Below, in pieces: positions 17,550 to 26,584 of a stretch of 64,000 bases of DNA; positions within the stretch are counted from its first letter, which is position 1, and each line of letters opens with the position of its first letter. Both the position numbers and the translations under genes were made by a program. This stretch comes from Dyadobacter bucti (lineage in GTDB: Bacteria; Bacteroidota; Bacteroidia; Cytophagales; Spirosomataceae). The stretch spans positions 310,001 to 374,000 of the forward strand of contig NZ_SWFP01000007.1 in assembly GCF_005869225.1 (NCBI RefSeq), in the 5' to 3' direction. The notes under the pieces are model-generated. The model was not told the DNA's origin, ran no database searches, and worked only from the letters and a program-made list of their open reading frames with translations.

Positions 17550-20500
17550 ATGCGAACACACCTATGCATATTATGCTTCGCCATTCTTTCTTTACTGATG
17601 TCATGTTCTCCCGAACTGCCTGAGGATGTGGAAGTGGCGATGAAAGACCTGCCCGAAAAGCTGGACTATAATCAGCATGTCAAACCTATTCTTTCGGATA
17701 AGTGCTTTGCCTGCCACGGGCCCGACAAGGCCAAGCAAAAAGCCGGGTTGCGGCTCGACCATGCGGAAGCTGCTTTTGCCAGCCTCCCCGAAAATCCGGG
17801 CAAAGTGGCCATCAAGCCCGGCAACCTCTCGAACAGTGAATTCTTTCACAGGATCATTTCAACCGATCCTGAATATGTGATGCCTACCACAAACTCGCAT
17901 TTGAGCCTTTCAGCAAAAGAAAAAGCGGTGTTGATCAAATGGATTGAGGATGGGGCCGAGTACAAACCACATTGGGCATTCGTAAAACCTGAAAAACACG
18001 AAGTGCCAGAGGTAAAAAAAGCAGACTGGACGGTTAACCCGATTGATCATTTTATTCTGAAAAAGCTTGAAGAAGAAAAACTAGTCCCCTCTCCCCAGGC
18101 TGATAAAGAGATATTGCTGCGCCGCCTTTCCCTCGATCTCACGGGCCTCGCGCCTACCCTCGCAGAGACAGATGCTTTTGTTAAAGACCAGTCACCCAAT
18201 GCATACGAAAAGCAGGTGGACCGTTTGCTGGCTTCTCCTCATTACGGTGAAAAAATGGCCGTTGATTGGCTCGATCTCGCACGCTTCGCCGATTCGCACG
18301 GCTATACTGTGGACAGGCTGCGGGATATGTCACCCTACCGCGACTGGGTGATCGGTGCATTCAATAAAAACATGCATTACGACCAGTTTATTCACTGGCA
18401 GCTGGCTGGGGATCTGATGCCCAAGCCAACCAAAGACATGATAATAGCAACTGCCTTCAACCGAAATCACCAGCAAAATATGGAAGGTGGAGTGATTGAG
18501 GAGGAATTTCAGGCCGAATATGTAGTGGACAGAACCAATACCTTCGGAGATGCTTTTCTGGGGCTTTCGGTAGCCTGCGCCAAATGTCACGACCATAAAT
18601 ACGATCCCATTTCTCAAAAGAATTATTACGAGCTTTTCAGCTTTTTTAATAATGTAAAAGAGGCCGGCCAGATTTCGTGGAACGATGCAGTTCCCACGCC
18701 TACGCTCATGCTGCCAACCGCCGAGCAGGAAAAAATGCTGCTTTTTATCAATTCAAAGATCAAAAAACAGGAAGAAACGATCATACAGACCCGGACTAAA
18801 TCGGAGTTGGGCTTTGAACAATGGCTGAGTTCGGGCGGCTATAAAAATCTTGCTAAGGAAAAGATGCCAAAAACAGGATTAACTGCATGGTATTCTTTTG
18901 ACAATGAAACTCTTAAAAATACTATCAACCCTAAGCAGGTTGGTGTAATGAAAAGGGAATCAGGGCAACCCGGAGGTAAACCAGTTTTCGAAAACCGCCC
19001 AACCGGAAAGAATATGTTATTCGGCGGCGATGTTTTTCTGGATCTGGGCCAGACCGGGATTTTCCGAAAATCGGAACCGTTCAGCATTGGTATTCAAGTA
19101 TTTATCCCAAAAACATTAAAAGAAGGAGTAATCCTTCACAAGAGCCAGGCCGAGCGGCTGTACAATTTCCGGGGCTATCATTTGTATCTCAAAGACGACC
19201 GGCTGGAACTGAACATGGCGCATACTGCTCCTTCCAATGCTATCACGCGGATTACAAAAAAAGGCATTCCGAGGGATAAGTGGGCGCATTTCACTATCAC
19301 TTACGACGGTTCTTCCAAAGCCAGTGGTTTCAGGCTGTATCTCAATGGCAAGGAAATGGAGATGGAAACTACGATGGATCAGCTTACGAAAGATATCCTC
19401 TTTTCATCGTCCACCGAACCGGGACTGCAGATCGGTGCCTGGTGGCGCGGGCTTGGTTTCAAAGATGGTAAAGCAGATGAAATTGTCGTCTACAACCGGG
19501 AACTTACACCTTTTGAAATTCAATTACTGGCTGGCACCAATTCCTGGCTCCAGGTCGTTTCCAAAAATCCGGCTTCACTTTCAAAAGCAGAAACCGATAT
19601 ACTCAGAGCCTATTATTTGTCGGTGGTCGACAAGGAGATGATCAAATCCCGCATGGAATTGCAGCTGGCACGCACCACATTGGCAGACTCTACAGAGGGC
19701 ATCATGGAGCTGATGGTCATGCAGGAAATGCCGAAGCCAAAACAAGCCCACATATTTGGGAGAGGAAATTATGATGCGCCGGGTGAAAAGGTTTTCCCCA
19801 ATACACCTTCATCCATTTTGCCTTTTCCTAAAACCCTGCCCAAAAACCGCTACGGCCTTGCGCAGTGGCTTACAAATAAGGATAATCCGCTGACAGCCCG
19901 GGTAGAAGTAAACCGGCTCTGGCAAAATTTCTTTGGAACAGGACTGGTAAAGACTACCGAAGATTTCGGAAATCAGGGCGAGATGCCAAGCCATCCCGAG
20001 CTGCTGGACTGGCTTGCAGTAACGTTCATCGAATCGGGCTGGGATATTAAGAACCTCAATAAGCTGATCGTGATGTCGGCTGCATACCGGCAAGATTCGC
20101 GAGCGGCAAAAGACGCCCGTGAAAAAGATCCGGAAAACCGTTTTTACGCACACGGCCCTTCGAACCGTATGACTGCCGAAATGATCCGTGACAATGCATT
20201 GTTCGCCAGCGGGTTACTTAACAGAAAGATCGGCGGAAAAAGTGTAAAACCTTATCAGCCAGAAGGTCTTTGGTCTATTAACAACACCAACTATAACCCC
20301 GATTCTGGTGATGCAGTGTACCGCAGGAGCTTGTATGTTATTGTGAAAAGGTCTGTTCCTAACCCCACCCTTTCGACTTTTGATGCTACCTCCCGAAGCT
20401 ACTGTGTCGTACGGAGACAAAAAACCAACACTCCTTTGCAGGCTCTGGTCACACTTAACGATCCTACTTTCACCGAAGCCATGAAAGTGATGGGTGAGCA

Positions 20501-20771
20501 GATGACTAAAATTCCTGATTCAAAGACGGCAATCGTTACTGCGTACAGGAAACTAACGGGACGAATGCCGGTGCAAAAAGAAGTGGATTTACTGATTTCC
20601 CTTCAAAAGACCCAGCTGGATAAATTCCGTAAAAACCCGGCAAAAGCTGCGGGCTGGCTAAACGCCGGTCAATATGCCCTGGACAAAAAACTCGACTTCT
20701 TACTGGTGGCCGCTAACAGTGTTGTGGCCAGCACCATTCTTAATTCGGACGCAACTTTAACGAAAAGATAA
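17550..20771 (+). CDS. Planctomycete-type cytochrome/PSD1 (DUF1549/DUF1553) lipoprotein with LamG insert
   Basis: A 1073-residue exported protein. The N-terminus ends in a lipobox (LLMSCSPE), giving a likely lipoprotein. Domains in order: planctomycete cytochrome c (about 45-110) with haem motif CFACHG; DUF1549 (about 155-365), containing a second CxxCH in ACAKCHDHKYDP; a LamG/concanavalin-like insert (about 450-650, with GFRLYLNGKEM); DUF1553 (about 760-1020) beginning near RYGLAQWLT and containing RRQKTNTPLQALVTLNDP. The family partners with DUF1501 proteins, encoded here 3 bases downstream. The biochemical role is not established; polysaccharide or sulfated-sugar handling has been proposed. 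The ATG at 17550 is chosen over a TTG at 17520 because it gives a proper signal. Confidence 0.92.
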   Translation: MRTHLCILCFAILSLLMSCSPELPEDVEVAMKDLPEKLDYNQHVKPILSDKCFACHGPDKAKQKAGLRLDHAEAAFASLPENPGKVAIKPGNLSNSEFFHRIISTDPEYVMPTTNSHLSLSAKEKAVLIKWIEDGAEYKPHWAFVKPEKHEVPEVKKADWTVNPIDHFILKKLEEEKLVPSPQADKEILLRRLSLDLTGLAPTLAETDAFVKDQSPNAYEKQVDRLLASPHYGEKMAVDWLDLARFADSHGYTVDRLRDMSPYRDWVIGAFNKNMHYDQFIHWQLAGDLMPKPTKDMIIATAFNRNHQQNMEGGVIEEEFQAEYVVDRTNTFGDAFLGLSVACAKCHDHKYDPISQKNYYELFSFFNNVKEAGQISWNDAVPTPTLMLPTAEQEKMLLFINSKIKKQEETIIQTRTKSELGFEQWLSSGGYKNLAKEKMPKTGLTAWYSFDNETLKNTINPKQVGVMKRESGQPGGKPVFENRPTGKNMLFGGDVFLDLGQTGIFRKSEPFSIGIQVFIPKTLKEGVILHKSQAERLYNFRGYHLYLKDDRLELNMAHTAPSNAITRITKKGIPRDKWAHFTITYDGSSKASGFRLYLNGKEMEMETTMDQLTKDILFSSSTEPGLQIGAWWRGLGFKDGKADEIVVYNRELTPFEIQLLAGTNSWLQVVSKNPASLSKAETDILRAYYLSVVDKEMIKSRMELQLARTTLADSTEGIMELMVMQEMPKPKQAHIFGRGNYDAPGEKVFPNTPSSILPFPKTLPKNRYGLAQWLTNKDNPLTARVEVNRLWQNFFGTGLVKTTEDFGNQGEMPSHPELLDWLAVTFIESGWDIKNLNKLIVMSAAYRQDSRAAKDAREKDPENRFYAHGPSNRMTAEMIRDNALFASGLLNRKIGGKSVKPYQPEGLWSINNTNYNPDSGDAVYRRSLYVIVKRSVPNPTLSTFDATSRSYCVVRRQKTNTPLQALVTLNDPTFTEAMKVMGEQMTKIPDSKTAIVTAYRKLTGRMPVQKEVDLLISLQKTQLDKFRKNPAKAAGWLNAGQYALDKKLDFLLVAANSVVASTILNSDATLTKR

Positions 20772-20774
20772 ACT

Positions 20775-22289
20775 ATGCACCATCACGACGACGAGTTCAG
20801 ATTACATACGCCTGAATTCAATGAACTTCATAAAAAACTCGACAGGCGCAGGTTTTTGACCAAAACATCCCTTGGACTGGGGGCCCTGGCAATGGGGTCG
20901 CTGTTCGGGATCGACAGGCTTTACGGATCGGTATCTAAACCCGCGGCTGCTTCTCCCGCCGCATCCCTGGAAGAAGATATCCTGAAAGCGCTGCCGCATA
21001 TTGCCCACAAAGCCAAAAGAGTCGTGTACTTGTTTATGAGCGGCGGTCCGTCGCAGTTTGAGACGTTTGATTATAAACCAAAGCTGATCAACCTCGCCGG
21101 CCAGAACCTCCCGGATTCGGTACGCAAAGGACAAAGACTGACAGGCATGAGTGCCAATCAGAGTGCACTGCCGATGGTACCGTCTATCTATAAATTCAAC
21201 CAGCACGGCAAAAACAATACTTGGGTAAGTGAACTGCTGCCCTATACCGCCAAAGTTGTGGACGATCTTTGTATCGTGAAATCCATTTACTCGGAAGCAA
21301 TCAACCACGATCCGGCCATTACATTTTTTCAGACCGGAAACCAGCTGCCTGGCAGACCGTCTATTGGCTCCTGGGTAAGCTATGGCCTGGGATCTGACAA
21401 TAACAACCTGCCCACTTTCATTGTATTGGTATCCAAAAATGCACCTAAAGACCAGCCGCTGTATGCCCGACTGTGGGGAAATGGTTTTCTGGAATCCAGG
21501 CATCAGGGAGTACAGTTCAGATCAGGAAAAGACCCGGTGCTTTTCCTCAACAATCCGGATGGTTACGATGGAAACGACCGGAAGGAAATGCTGGAATATC
21601 TTTCCAAGCTGAACCATTTGCAAAACGATACTTACGGCGATCCTGAGGTAGATAACCGGCTTGCGCAATATGAAATGGCATTCCGGATGCAGACTTCTGT
21701 GCCGGAAGTCATGGACACGTCCGACGAGCCGGAGGAGGTTTTTGAACTCTACGGCCCCGACAGCCGTGACTCCGGTAGTTATGCCGCCAATTGTATACTG
21801 GCGCGGAAACTACTGGAAAAGGATGTGAAATTTGTTCAGCTCTATCACCAGGGCTGGGACCAGCACGGAGACCTGCCGAAAGGAATAGCACAGCAATGTA
21901 AAAATACCGATCAGGCCACAGCAGCTCTGATCATGGATCTCAAACGGCGCGGACTACTGGACGATACTTTGGTGATCTGGGGAGGCGAATTTGGAAGGAC
22001 TGTTTATTCTCAAGGCAAACTCACGGCCGACGACTACGGACGCGATCATCATCCGCGCTGTTTTACGATGTGGATGGCTGGCGCTGGCGTAAAGCCTGGA
22101 ATCAGTTATGGAGAAACGGATGATTTCAGTTACAACATCATCAAAGATCCGGTTCACGTCCACGATTTCCATGCGACATTGATGCATTTAATGGGCGTCG
22201 ACCACGAGCGGCTTACCTACAAATTCCAGGGCCGCCGGTTCCGGCTTACGGATGTTCATGGTAATGTGGTTAAGGATATTTTGAGTTAG
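20775..22289 (+). CDS. DUF1501 domain protein with Tat-like signal
   Basis: A 504-residue DUF1501 protein, a family related in fold to sulfatases/alkaline phosphatases. The N-terminus has a twin-arginine-like signal (LDRRRFLTKTSLGLGALAMG, about residues 22-41). Family blocks include YLFMSGGPSQFETFDYKP (about 83-100), SIYSEAINHDPAITFFQTG, GGEFGRTVYSQ and a C-terminal HDFHATLMHLMGVDH. It begins 3 bases after the DUF1553 gene, the standard pairing, so the two products probably act together in the periplasm. Confidence 0.93.
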   Translation: MHHHDDEFRLHTPEFNELHKKLDRRRFLTKTSLGLGALAMGSLFGIDRLYGSVSKPAAASPAASLEEDILKALPHIAHKAKRVVYLFMSGGPSQFETFDYKPKLINLAGQNLPDSVRKGQRLTGMSANQSALPMVPSIYKFNQHGKNNTWVSELLPYTAKVVDDLCIVKSIYSEAINHDPAITFFQTGNQLPGRPSIGSWVSYGLGSDNNNLPTFIVLVSKNAPKDQPLYARLWGNGFLESRHQGVQFRSGKDPVLFLNNPDGYDGNDRKEMLEYLSKLNHLQNDTYGDPEVDNRLAQYEMAFRMQTSVPEVMDTSDEPEEVFELYGPDSRDSGSYAANCILARKLLEKDVKFVQLYHQGWDQHGDLPKGIAQQCKNTDQATAALIMDLKRRGLLDDTLVIWGGEFGRTVYSQGKLTADDYGRDHHPRCFTMWMAGAGVKPGISYGETDDFSYNIIKDPVHVHDFHATLMHLMGVDHERLTYKFQGRRFRLTDVHGNVVKDILS

Positions 22290-22303
22290 GAATTGCCGTG
22301 ATC

Positions 22304-22332
22304 TTGAAAATCCAGCTCCTTGTCTATCTTTG
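22304..22332 (+). promoter_or_regulatory. Consensus Bacteroidota promoter, apparently leaderless
   Basis: TTG at 22304-22306, an 18-base spacer, and a perfect -7 element TATCTTTG at 22325-22332. The ATG of the small gene at 22337 comes only four bases after the -7 element, at the expected transcription start, so the mRNA would have no leader. Confidence 0.6.
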
Positions 22333-22336
22333 AAAA

Positions 22337-22546
22337 ATGAAAACCTTTGAAACAATTCGGGAAGCCTTTGACTGGTGGATAAAAAATGTTTACCCCGATT
22401 TACCTGCCGAAACAAAAAAAGGTCGACCGGTTACGGCGTGGAGGGACTACACACATAATCTTGGTATTTCCGAAACAAGAATGAAAGAAATACTTTTGGA
22501 ATACGGGAATTTCGAGATAAAAACAATTATTACATATAAGCCTTAA
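22337..22546 (+). CDS. Small hypothetical protein, possible DNA binder
   Basis: A 69-residue protein starting MKTFETIREAFDWWIKN, with an aromatic N-terminal half and a central segment (YTHNLGISETRMKEILLEYG) that could form a helix-turn-helix. No family recognised. The promoter overlaps the start, suggesting a leaderless transcript. A 16-base-pair inverted repeat lies 16 bases after the stop. Codon use and the promoter support a real gene. Confidence 0.55.
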   Translation: MKTFETIREAFDWWIKNVYPDLPAETKKGRPVTAWRDYTHNLGISETRMKEILLEYGNFEIKTIITYKP

Positions 22547-22561
22547 TTGGCTTATATTTTT

Positions 22562-22599
22562 TACCTAATATTTGTTGGATACTCAACAAATATTAGGTA
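22562..22599. repeat. Perfect 16-bp inverted repeat between two small genes
   Basis: Left arm TACCTAATATTTGTTG at 22562-22577, a six-base loop, right arm CAACAAATATTAGGTA at 22584-22599, all 16 pairs matching. There is no T-run after it, and the arms are A/T-rich, so it is a poor terminator; an operator or RNA hairpin is as likely. The right arm core CAACAAATATTA also occurs at about 8086-8098 and 14516-14527. Confidence 0.7.
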
Positions 22600-22648
22600 G
22601 CTTTATTAGCGAAGACCAACTAACTTATCAAACATTAACAAAAATCTT

Positions 22649-22918
22649 ATGAAGCACACACGTGAGGAATATTCGAAAGAAGATGAAGCAAATATCGTAA
22701 CGCTATTGAATGACGAAATAGAAGAAATTTTCGCCGCTTTTGGAAGTGCGAAAGAGATGCAAGAAATTTTGTGGTGGATGCTTTATTATACCTTGTCCAA
22801 TCCCAACAATGAAAACGACAGGGACGATGATGATAAAAACCTTTTTTTCTATTACCGCATTTGTCATCTGATCAATGCCATTGAAAATTACCGCAACAAA
22901 TTAACCACTCCCGCATAA
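22649..22918 (+). CDS. Small acidic hypothetical protein
   Basis: An 89-residue, acidic protein beginning MKHTREEYSKEDEANIVTLL, with a central amphipathic helix and an Asp-rich loop (ENDRDDDDKN). No family recognised. The 3' end overlaps the convergent T9SS cargo gene by 31 bases. It follows the inverted repeat at 22562-22599, which could regulate it. Confidence 0.5.
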   Translation: MKHTREEYSKEDEANIVTLLNDEIEEIFAAFGSAKEMQEILWWMLYYTLSNPNNENDRDDDDKNLFFYYRICHLINAIENYRNKLTTPA

Positions 22919-24636
22919 TCCAGCAGATTACCATTTACCAGCTCAGCCTTTATTTTATACGGATAGGTTCCTGCCGGGGTGAGCATTCCCTGGTAAGTTC
23001 CGTTCCAGCCATTGGCTGGGTCGGAGGCAGAAAAATTCTCCCGCATCCAAATCACCTGGCCCCAGCGATTGTAGATAAACATCTGCCTGATCTGCTTCAC
23101 ACAACTGTTCCCATAAATAAAAAACACCTCGTTCTGGCTGTCCTGATTTGGAGAAAAAGCGGCCGGTATTTCAACACCGCAGGGTTTAACATAAATCTGG
23201 ACTCTGCCCTCCTGCTTGCAAATTTTGTCCTTATCGGTCACTGTGATAGTATAAATCGTCGAAATGGGCGGCGACGCCCAGGTCTCGGGACAATTGGTGC
23301 AGGAAAGATCGTTCGCAGGCAGCCAAGAATATAAAAAATCAGTTGACGGGCTCGTATCAATCCCAACTTGTACACTATCTCCCTGAACCATTGAGAATAC
23401 CGGAATAGTATTGAGATCGATTTTAATAACCTCGAGAATAGTGGTTACCACACTGTCGCAGCCCGTAATCTGCGCAACGTTACGGACATACGTACCAGAT
23501 GTAGCATAGGTAGTGTCGCCGACGGTAACGGTTTCACCTTCGCAAATGGTAAGGTTCTGTGTAAATCGGGATACCGGGTTCACTTTTAAATTCAAAGTAA
23601 CGGTACTGTCACATACGTTGCTCTTGCTGATATTCCTGATGAATGTGCCGCTGGTACGATAAACCGTGTCCCCCAAAGCGACTTCTTCGCCCTCACAAAT
23701 TGTCCGGGAAATTTGAGCCGAAGACTGTTTAAATTCAATGATATAGTCCAGCTGAAAAGCGCAGGATTCATCGAGACTTGCGAGCGGCAACAGTTTGACG
23801 TTGTATTTGTCTCCCAGATTGGCCTTTACCTTGATACTTCTGGTGGCTGCGCCCGTATTCCAGAGGTAGCTACCAAAACCTTCGGGTGCATTCAATGTCA
23901 TGTCGCCATTTTCGTCAGGGCAGGAACTGTTTTCCGTAATCGCCGTACTCAGGCATTTAGCATCGAAATATGCATACCCAAAATGCCCCCGTTGGGTACA
24001 GCCGTGGGCAGTAACGACGATTTTGATGCTTTTACCAATGTAGTTTCTGAGATCGATCGCGCCGGTTGTCCAGTTTCGATATTGAATATCCCCCACCGTC
24101 TGAAAACCATCAACGGTATTAGTCCCCTGCAATTGAATGTCGTAGGTGCTGCAAGGCAGTTCGCCCCCGTTGCTATCTAGGATCTGAATATTGAAGCCGG
24201 GTTTTTGATACGCTTCGTGGTTACCCCCACCGCCCTGCCCGCTACCTGTATTCTGCAATAAAACAGCAAAGCTGTATTGAAAAAGGGTATTGTCCCCGGT
24301 GACAATATAGTTAGTCGAAATTCTAGAAAAATGCGTACCGGTAGCTGTATTCCCGATCCTGATAGAGTGTGCACTACCTGGTGCTACCATCGGGATCGCG
24401 CCGATTTTAGGATCATTTCCATCACTGAGACTGGTGATATAATGTTCCCCGTTTTGCGTCCCGTTCATTTCGTTCAGATAAACTACCTTCTGATTGTTGT
24501 CATCAACGGTACCGTAAGTCATGGTCCAGCCTGAAATGGCGCCGGTTTCAAAACCGATGTTGGCGCAATCAACCTGTGCCCATGAAGCAGTCCAGCTCAG
24601 GCCGGCAATGCCCAATACTGTTATAAATTTTTCCAT
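22888..24636 (-). CDS. Secreted protein with gliding-motility/T9SS type B sorting domain
   Basis: A 582-residue exported protein. A Sec signal peptide ends at about residue 20 (ASWAQ). The middle (about 305-435) holds two tandem copies of a 66-residue unit sharing ICEGExVxxGDTxYxTSGT and a CDSxVT element. The C-terminal 90 residues match the gliding motility-associated/CHU_C domain (EIPAAFSPNQDSQNE, IYNRWGQVIW, AGTYPYKIKAEL), the type B signal for the type IX secretion system. It is therefore likely a surface or released adhesin-like protein. No catalytic domain is seen. It is monocistronic. Confidence 0.9.
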   Translation of the reverse strand: MEKFITVLGIAGLSWTASWAQVDCANIGFETGAISGWTMTYGTVDDNNQKVVYLNEMNGTQNGEHYITSLSDGNDPKIGAIPMVAPGSAHSIRIGNTATGTHFSRISTNYIVTGDNTLFQYSFAVLLQNTGSGQGGGGNHEAYQKPGFNIQILDSNGGELPCSTYDIQLQGTNTVDGFQTVGDIQYRNWTTGAIDLRNYIGKSIKIVVTAHGCTQRGHFGYAYFDAKCLSTAITENSSCPDENGDMTLNAPEGFGSYLWNTGAATRSIKVKANLGDKYNVKLLPLASLDESCAFQLDYIIEFKQSSAQISRTICEGEEVALGDTVYRTSGTFIRNISKSNVCDSTVTLNLKVNPVSRFTQNLTICEGETVTVGDTTYATSGTYVRNVAQITGCDSVVTTILEVIKIDLNTIPVFSMVQGDSVQVGIDTSPSTDFLYSWLPANDLSCTNCPETWASPPISTIYTITVTDKDKICKQEGRVQIYVKPCGVEIPAAFSPNQDSQNEVFFIYGNSCVKQIRQMFIYNRWGQVIWMRENFSASDPANGWNGTYQGMLTPAGTYPYKIKAELVNGNLLDYAGVVNLLR

Positions 24637-24909
24637 AGGATTCCAGCGTACAACATTAGCTGATACGCTGAAAGCACAATCGCCGTTGCATAGTTTTCAG
24701 ATGATTATAGCAATTCTGTTGTACAGATTCTGGTATAGGTAAATATAAAGGAAAAACATACTTAGTCATTTGCGTGCCCGCTCCGTTGAGCTTGCCTTAA
24801 AATCGTATTTATTTGATCCACAAACCAAAAACTACTACAAATTGAGTAAACGAAAACCAAATAGTTTGTATTTTTACTCAATTTATCAACTTCCGCAATA
24901 CAGAAATTA

Positions 24910-26037
24910 ATGACTAAGCAAAGGTTTGAATACATAGACGCGTTGCGCGGCTGGGCAATTTTCGGTGTAATAATTGCTCATGCTGGCAGTATCACGAAAA
25001 TCGGTGGTATTCTAGGCAGGCTCGCTGTTGTCGGAAGCTCCGGGGTTTATCTCTTTTTTGTCATCAGTGCCTTCACGATTTTTTACTCTCTCGACAAACA
25101 TAGAGAAAGGGAGAATAAAGTAAGAGATTTTTTCATCAGGCGGCTTTTTCGAATAATCCCTGTATACTGGATGGGCATTTTTCTTTACACAGTAGTATAT
25201 GGGCTGCAGTCGAGAGGCTGGCGAGAGGGCCCGGAATTATGGCACTATCCCACGCATTTTTTACTGGTTAATGTGTTGCATCCGCTTACATCAAGTTCAG
25301 TCGTTCCCGGCGGCTGGTCAATAAGCTGTGAAGTCCTGTTTTATGCGTTGGTACCGTTTCTTTACTATCGGTTGAAAAGTACACAGGACATCATAATATT
25401 CGTGTTCATATCTCTTACGATTATTCCAATCATCTCGAACCAGCTGGACAGAGTACTTAGCCCAATCCTTTTCGGTGATATAGATAAAATCACGTTAAAG
25501 ACATTCTGGGTTAGATGGCTCCCCAGTCAGCTTGCATGTTTCGGCTTTGGGATATTGTTAACCAAGCTTGTCAATATGCCGACTCTGGTGGAAAAACTAA
25601 GTGACAAAAGGCGAAATGTGGGCTTGATAGTGCTGCTATCCGCATTACTGCTTTTACCGATACCAGGATTTCTGCTGATCGCCAAGCATCATGTACACGC
25701 ATTTATTTTCATGTGTCTGGCCTTTCTTCTTTCTATTCGTCCCTGGCAGTTATTGGTTAATTCCGCTACCATTTTTCTTGGTAAAATCAGCTTTTCATGC
25801 TATTTATTACATTTTTTGGTACTGAAACAAATCACCAACATGGTTGAATTCTATTTACCAGCTCTGAAATCCAACGCAGTGCTTTATTTTGTTTTCGTTA
25901 CCGTACTCGCGTTGATCCTGACGGTCCCTTTGGCCTGGTTAAGCTATAAATACATAGAAACGACTGCCATTAATGCAGGAAGAAACCTCATTGATCATCT
26001 GAACAGAAGCAAGCGTAATCAAACAATAGAAGTGTAA
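24910..26037 (+). CDS. Acyltransferase 3 family membrane protein
   Basis: A 375-residue integral membrane acyltransferase (OafA/acyltransferase 3 family), which transfers acyl groups, often acetyl, onto surface sugars. The N-terminus shows the family start RFEYIDALRGWAIFGVIIAHAG with the conserved His of the active site, then repeated hydrophobic segments (about ten). The FFIRRLFRIIPVYW motif follows at about residue 75. The substrate is not deducible. It is monocistronic and ended by the terminator at 26055-26087. Confidence 0.9.
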   Translation: MTKQRFEYIDALRGWAIFGVIIAHAGSITKIGGILGRLAVVGSSGVYLFFVISAFTIFYSLDKHRERENKVRDFFIRRLFRIIPVYWMGIFLYTVVYGLQSRGWREGPELWHYPTHFLLVNVLHPLTSSSVVPGGWSISCEVLFYALVPFLYYRLKSTQDIIIFVFISLTIIPIISNQLDRVLSPILFGDIDKITLKTFWVRWLPSQLACFGFGILLTKLVNMPTLVEKLSDKRRNVGLIVLLSALLLLPIPGFLLIAKHHVHAFIFMCLAFLLSIRPWQLLVNSATIFLGKISFSCYLLHFLVLKQITNMVEFYLPALKSNAVLYFVFVTVLALILTVPLAWLSYKYIETTAINAGRNLIDHLNRSKRNQTIEV

Positions 26038-26054
26038 TTACCGTGAAAATAATA

Positions 26055-26087
26055 AAAAAGCACTCAGAAATTCTGAGTGCTTTTTTT
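26055..26087. terminator. Bidirectional terminator between the acyltransferase and the tRNA operon
   Basis: An eight-base-pair stem (GCACTCAG/CTGAGTGC) with a five-base loop, flanked by A6 on the left and T7 on the right. It can end both the rightward acyltransferase transcript and the leftward tRNA transcript. Confidence 0.85.
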
Positions 26088-26092
26088 AATGG

Positions 26093-26166
26093 TGATCCCG
26101 TTGTGATTCGAACACAAGACCTACTGCTTAGAAGGCAGTTGCTCTATCCAGCTGAGCTACGGGACC
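26093..26166 (-). tRNA. tRNA-Arg (TCT anticodon)
   Basis: A 74-base cloverleaf. The acceptor stem GGTCCCG pairs with CGGGATC (one G-T pair), the anticodon loop sits in CTGCCTTCTAAGCAG with anticodon TCT, and the T-arm carries GTTCGAATC. CCA is not encoded. It is the last gene of the Ser-Pro-Arg tRNA unit. Confidence 0.95.
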
Positions 26167-26221
26167 GATACTAAAAAAATAAGGCAGTCAACAGTATCTG
26201 CATACGGATTGACTGCCTTTT

Positions 26222-26296
<75 letters not shown>

Positions 26297-26368
26297 AGTT
26301 TTTTACTTGCTAAGCTGAGTCTTAATTTCGTCAATTATCAGCTCCTCTTGTTACTTTTTAGATCGGTG

Positions 26369-26455
26369 TAGAGGAAGCGGGATTCGAACCCGCGGTACCC
26401 TTGCGAGTACGGCAGTTTAGCAAACTACTGGTTTCAGCCACTCACCCATCCCTCC
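26369..26455 (-). tRNA. tRNA-Ser (GCT anticodon)
   Basis: An 87-base class II tRNA with a long variable arm (GTACTCGCAAGGGTAC), anticodon loop TTGCTAA giving anticodon GCT for AGC/AGU, and T-arm GTTCGAATC. The exact ends are set by acceptor pairing that includes G-T pairs and may be off by a base. It is first in the tRNA operon. Confidence 0.92.
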
Positions 26456-26474
26456 TTCTTTCCGTTCTGGGTTG

Positions 26475-26507
26475 CAAATATAGAAGGTTGCCGTTCAGAA
26501 AAGCAAA
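26475..26507 (-). promoter_or_regulatory. Promoter of the Ser-Pro-Arg tRNA operon
   Basis: Read on the minus strand: TTTG (26507-26504), a 21-base spacer, then TATATTTG (26482-26475), a full match to the Bacteroidota consensus. The tRNA-Ser 5' end lies 20 bases downstream. Confidence 0.75.
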
Positions 26508-26546
26508 CATTTCCTTAAAAAAACTTTACCAAACGCTACAAATGCC

Positions 26547-26554
26547 TATTTTTG
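26547..26554 (+). promoter_or_regulatory. -7 element upstream of the BatB-like gene
   Basis: TATTTTTG matches TAnnTTTG and lies 30 bases before the ATG at 26585. It overlaps an alternative TTG start at 26552, which argues against that start. Confidence 0.5.
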
Positions 26555-26584
26555 AAAAAGTTTAAATTACCCAAAGCGTTCATT

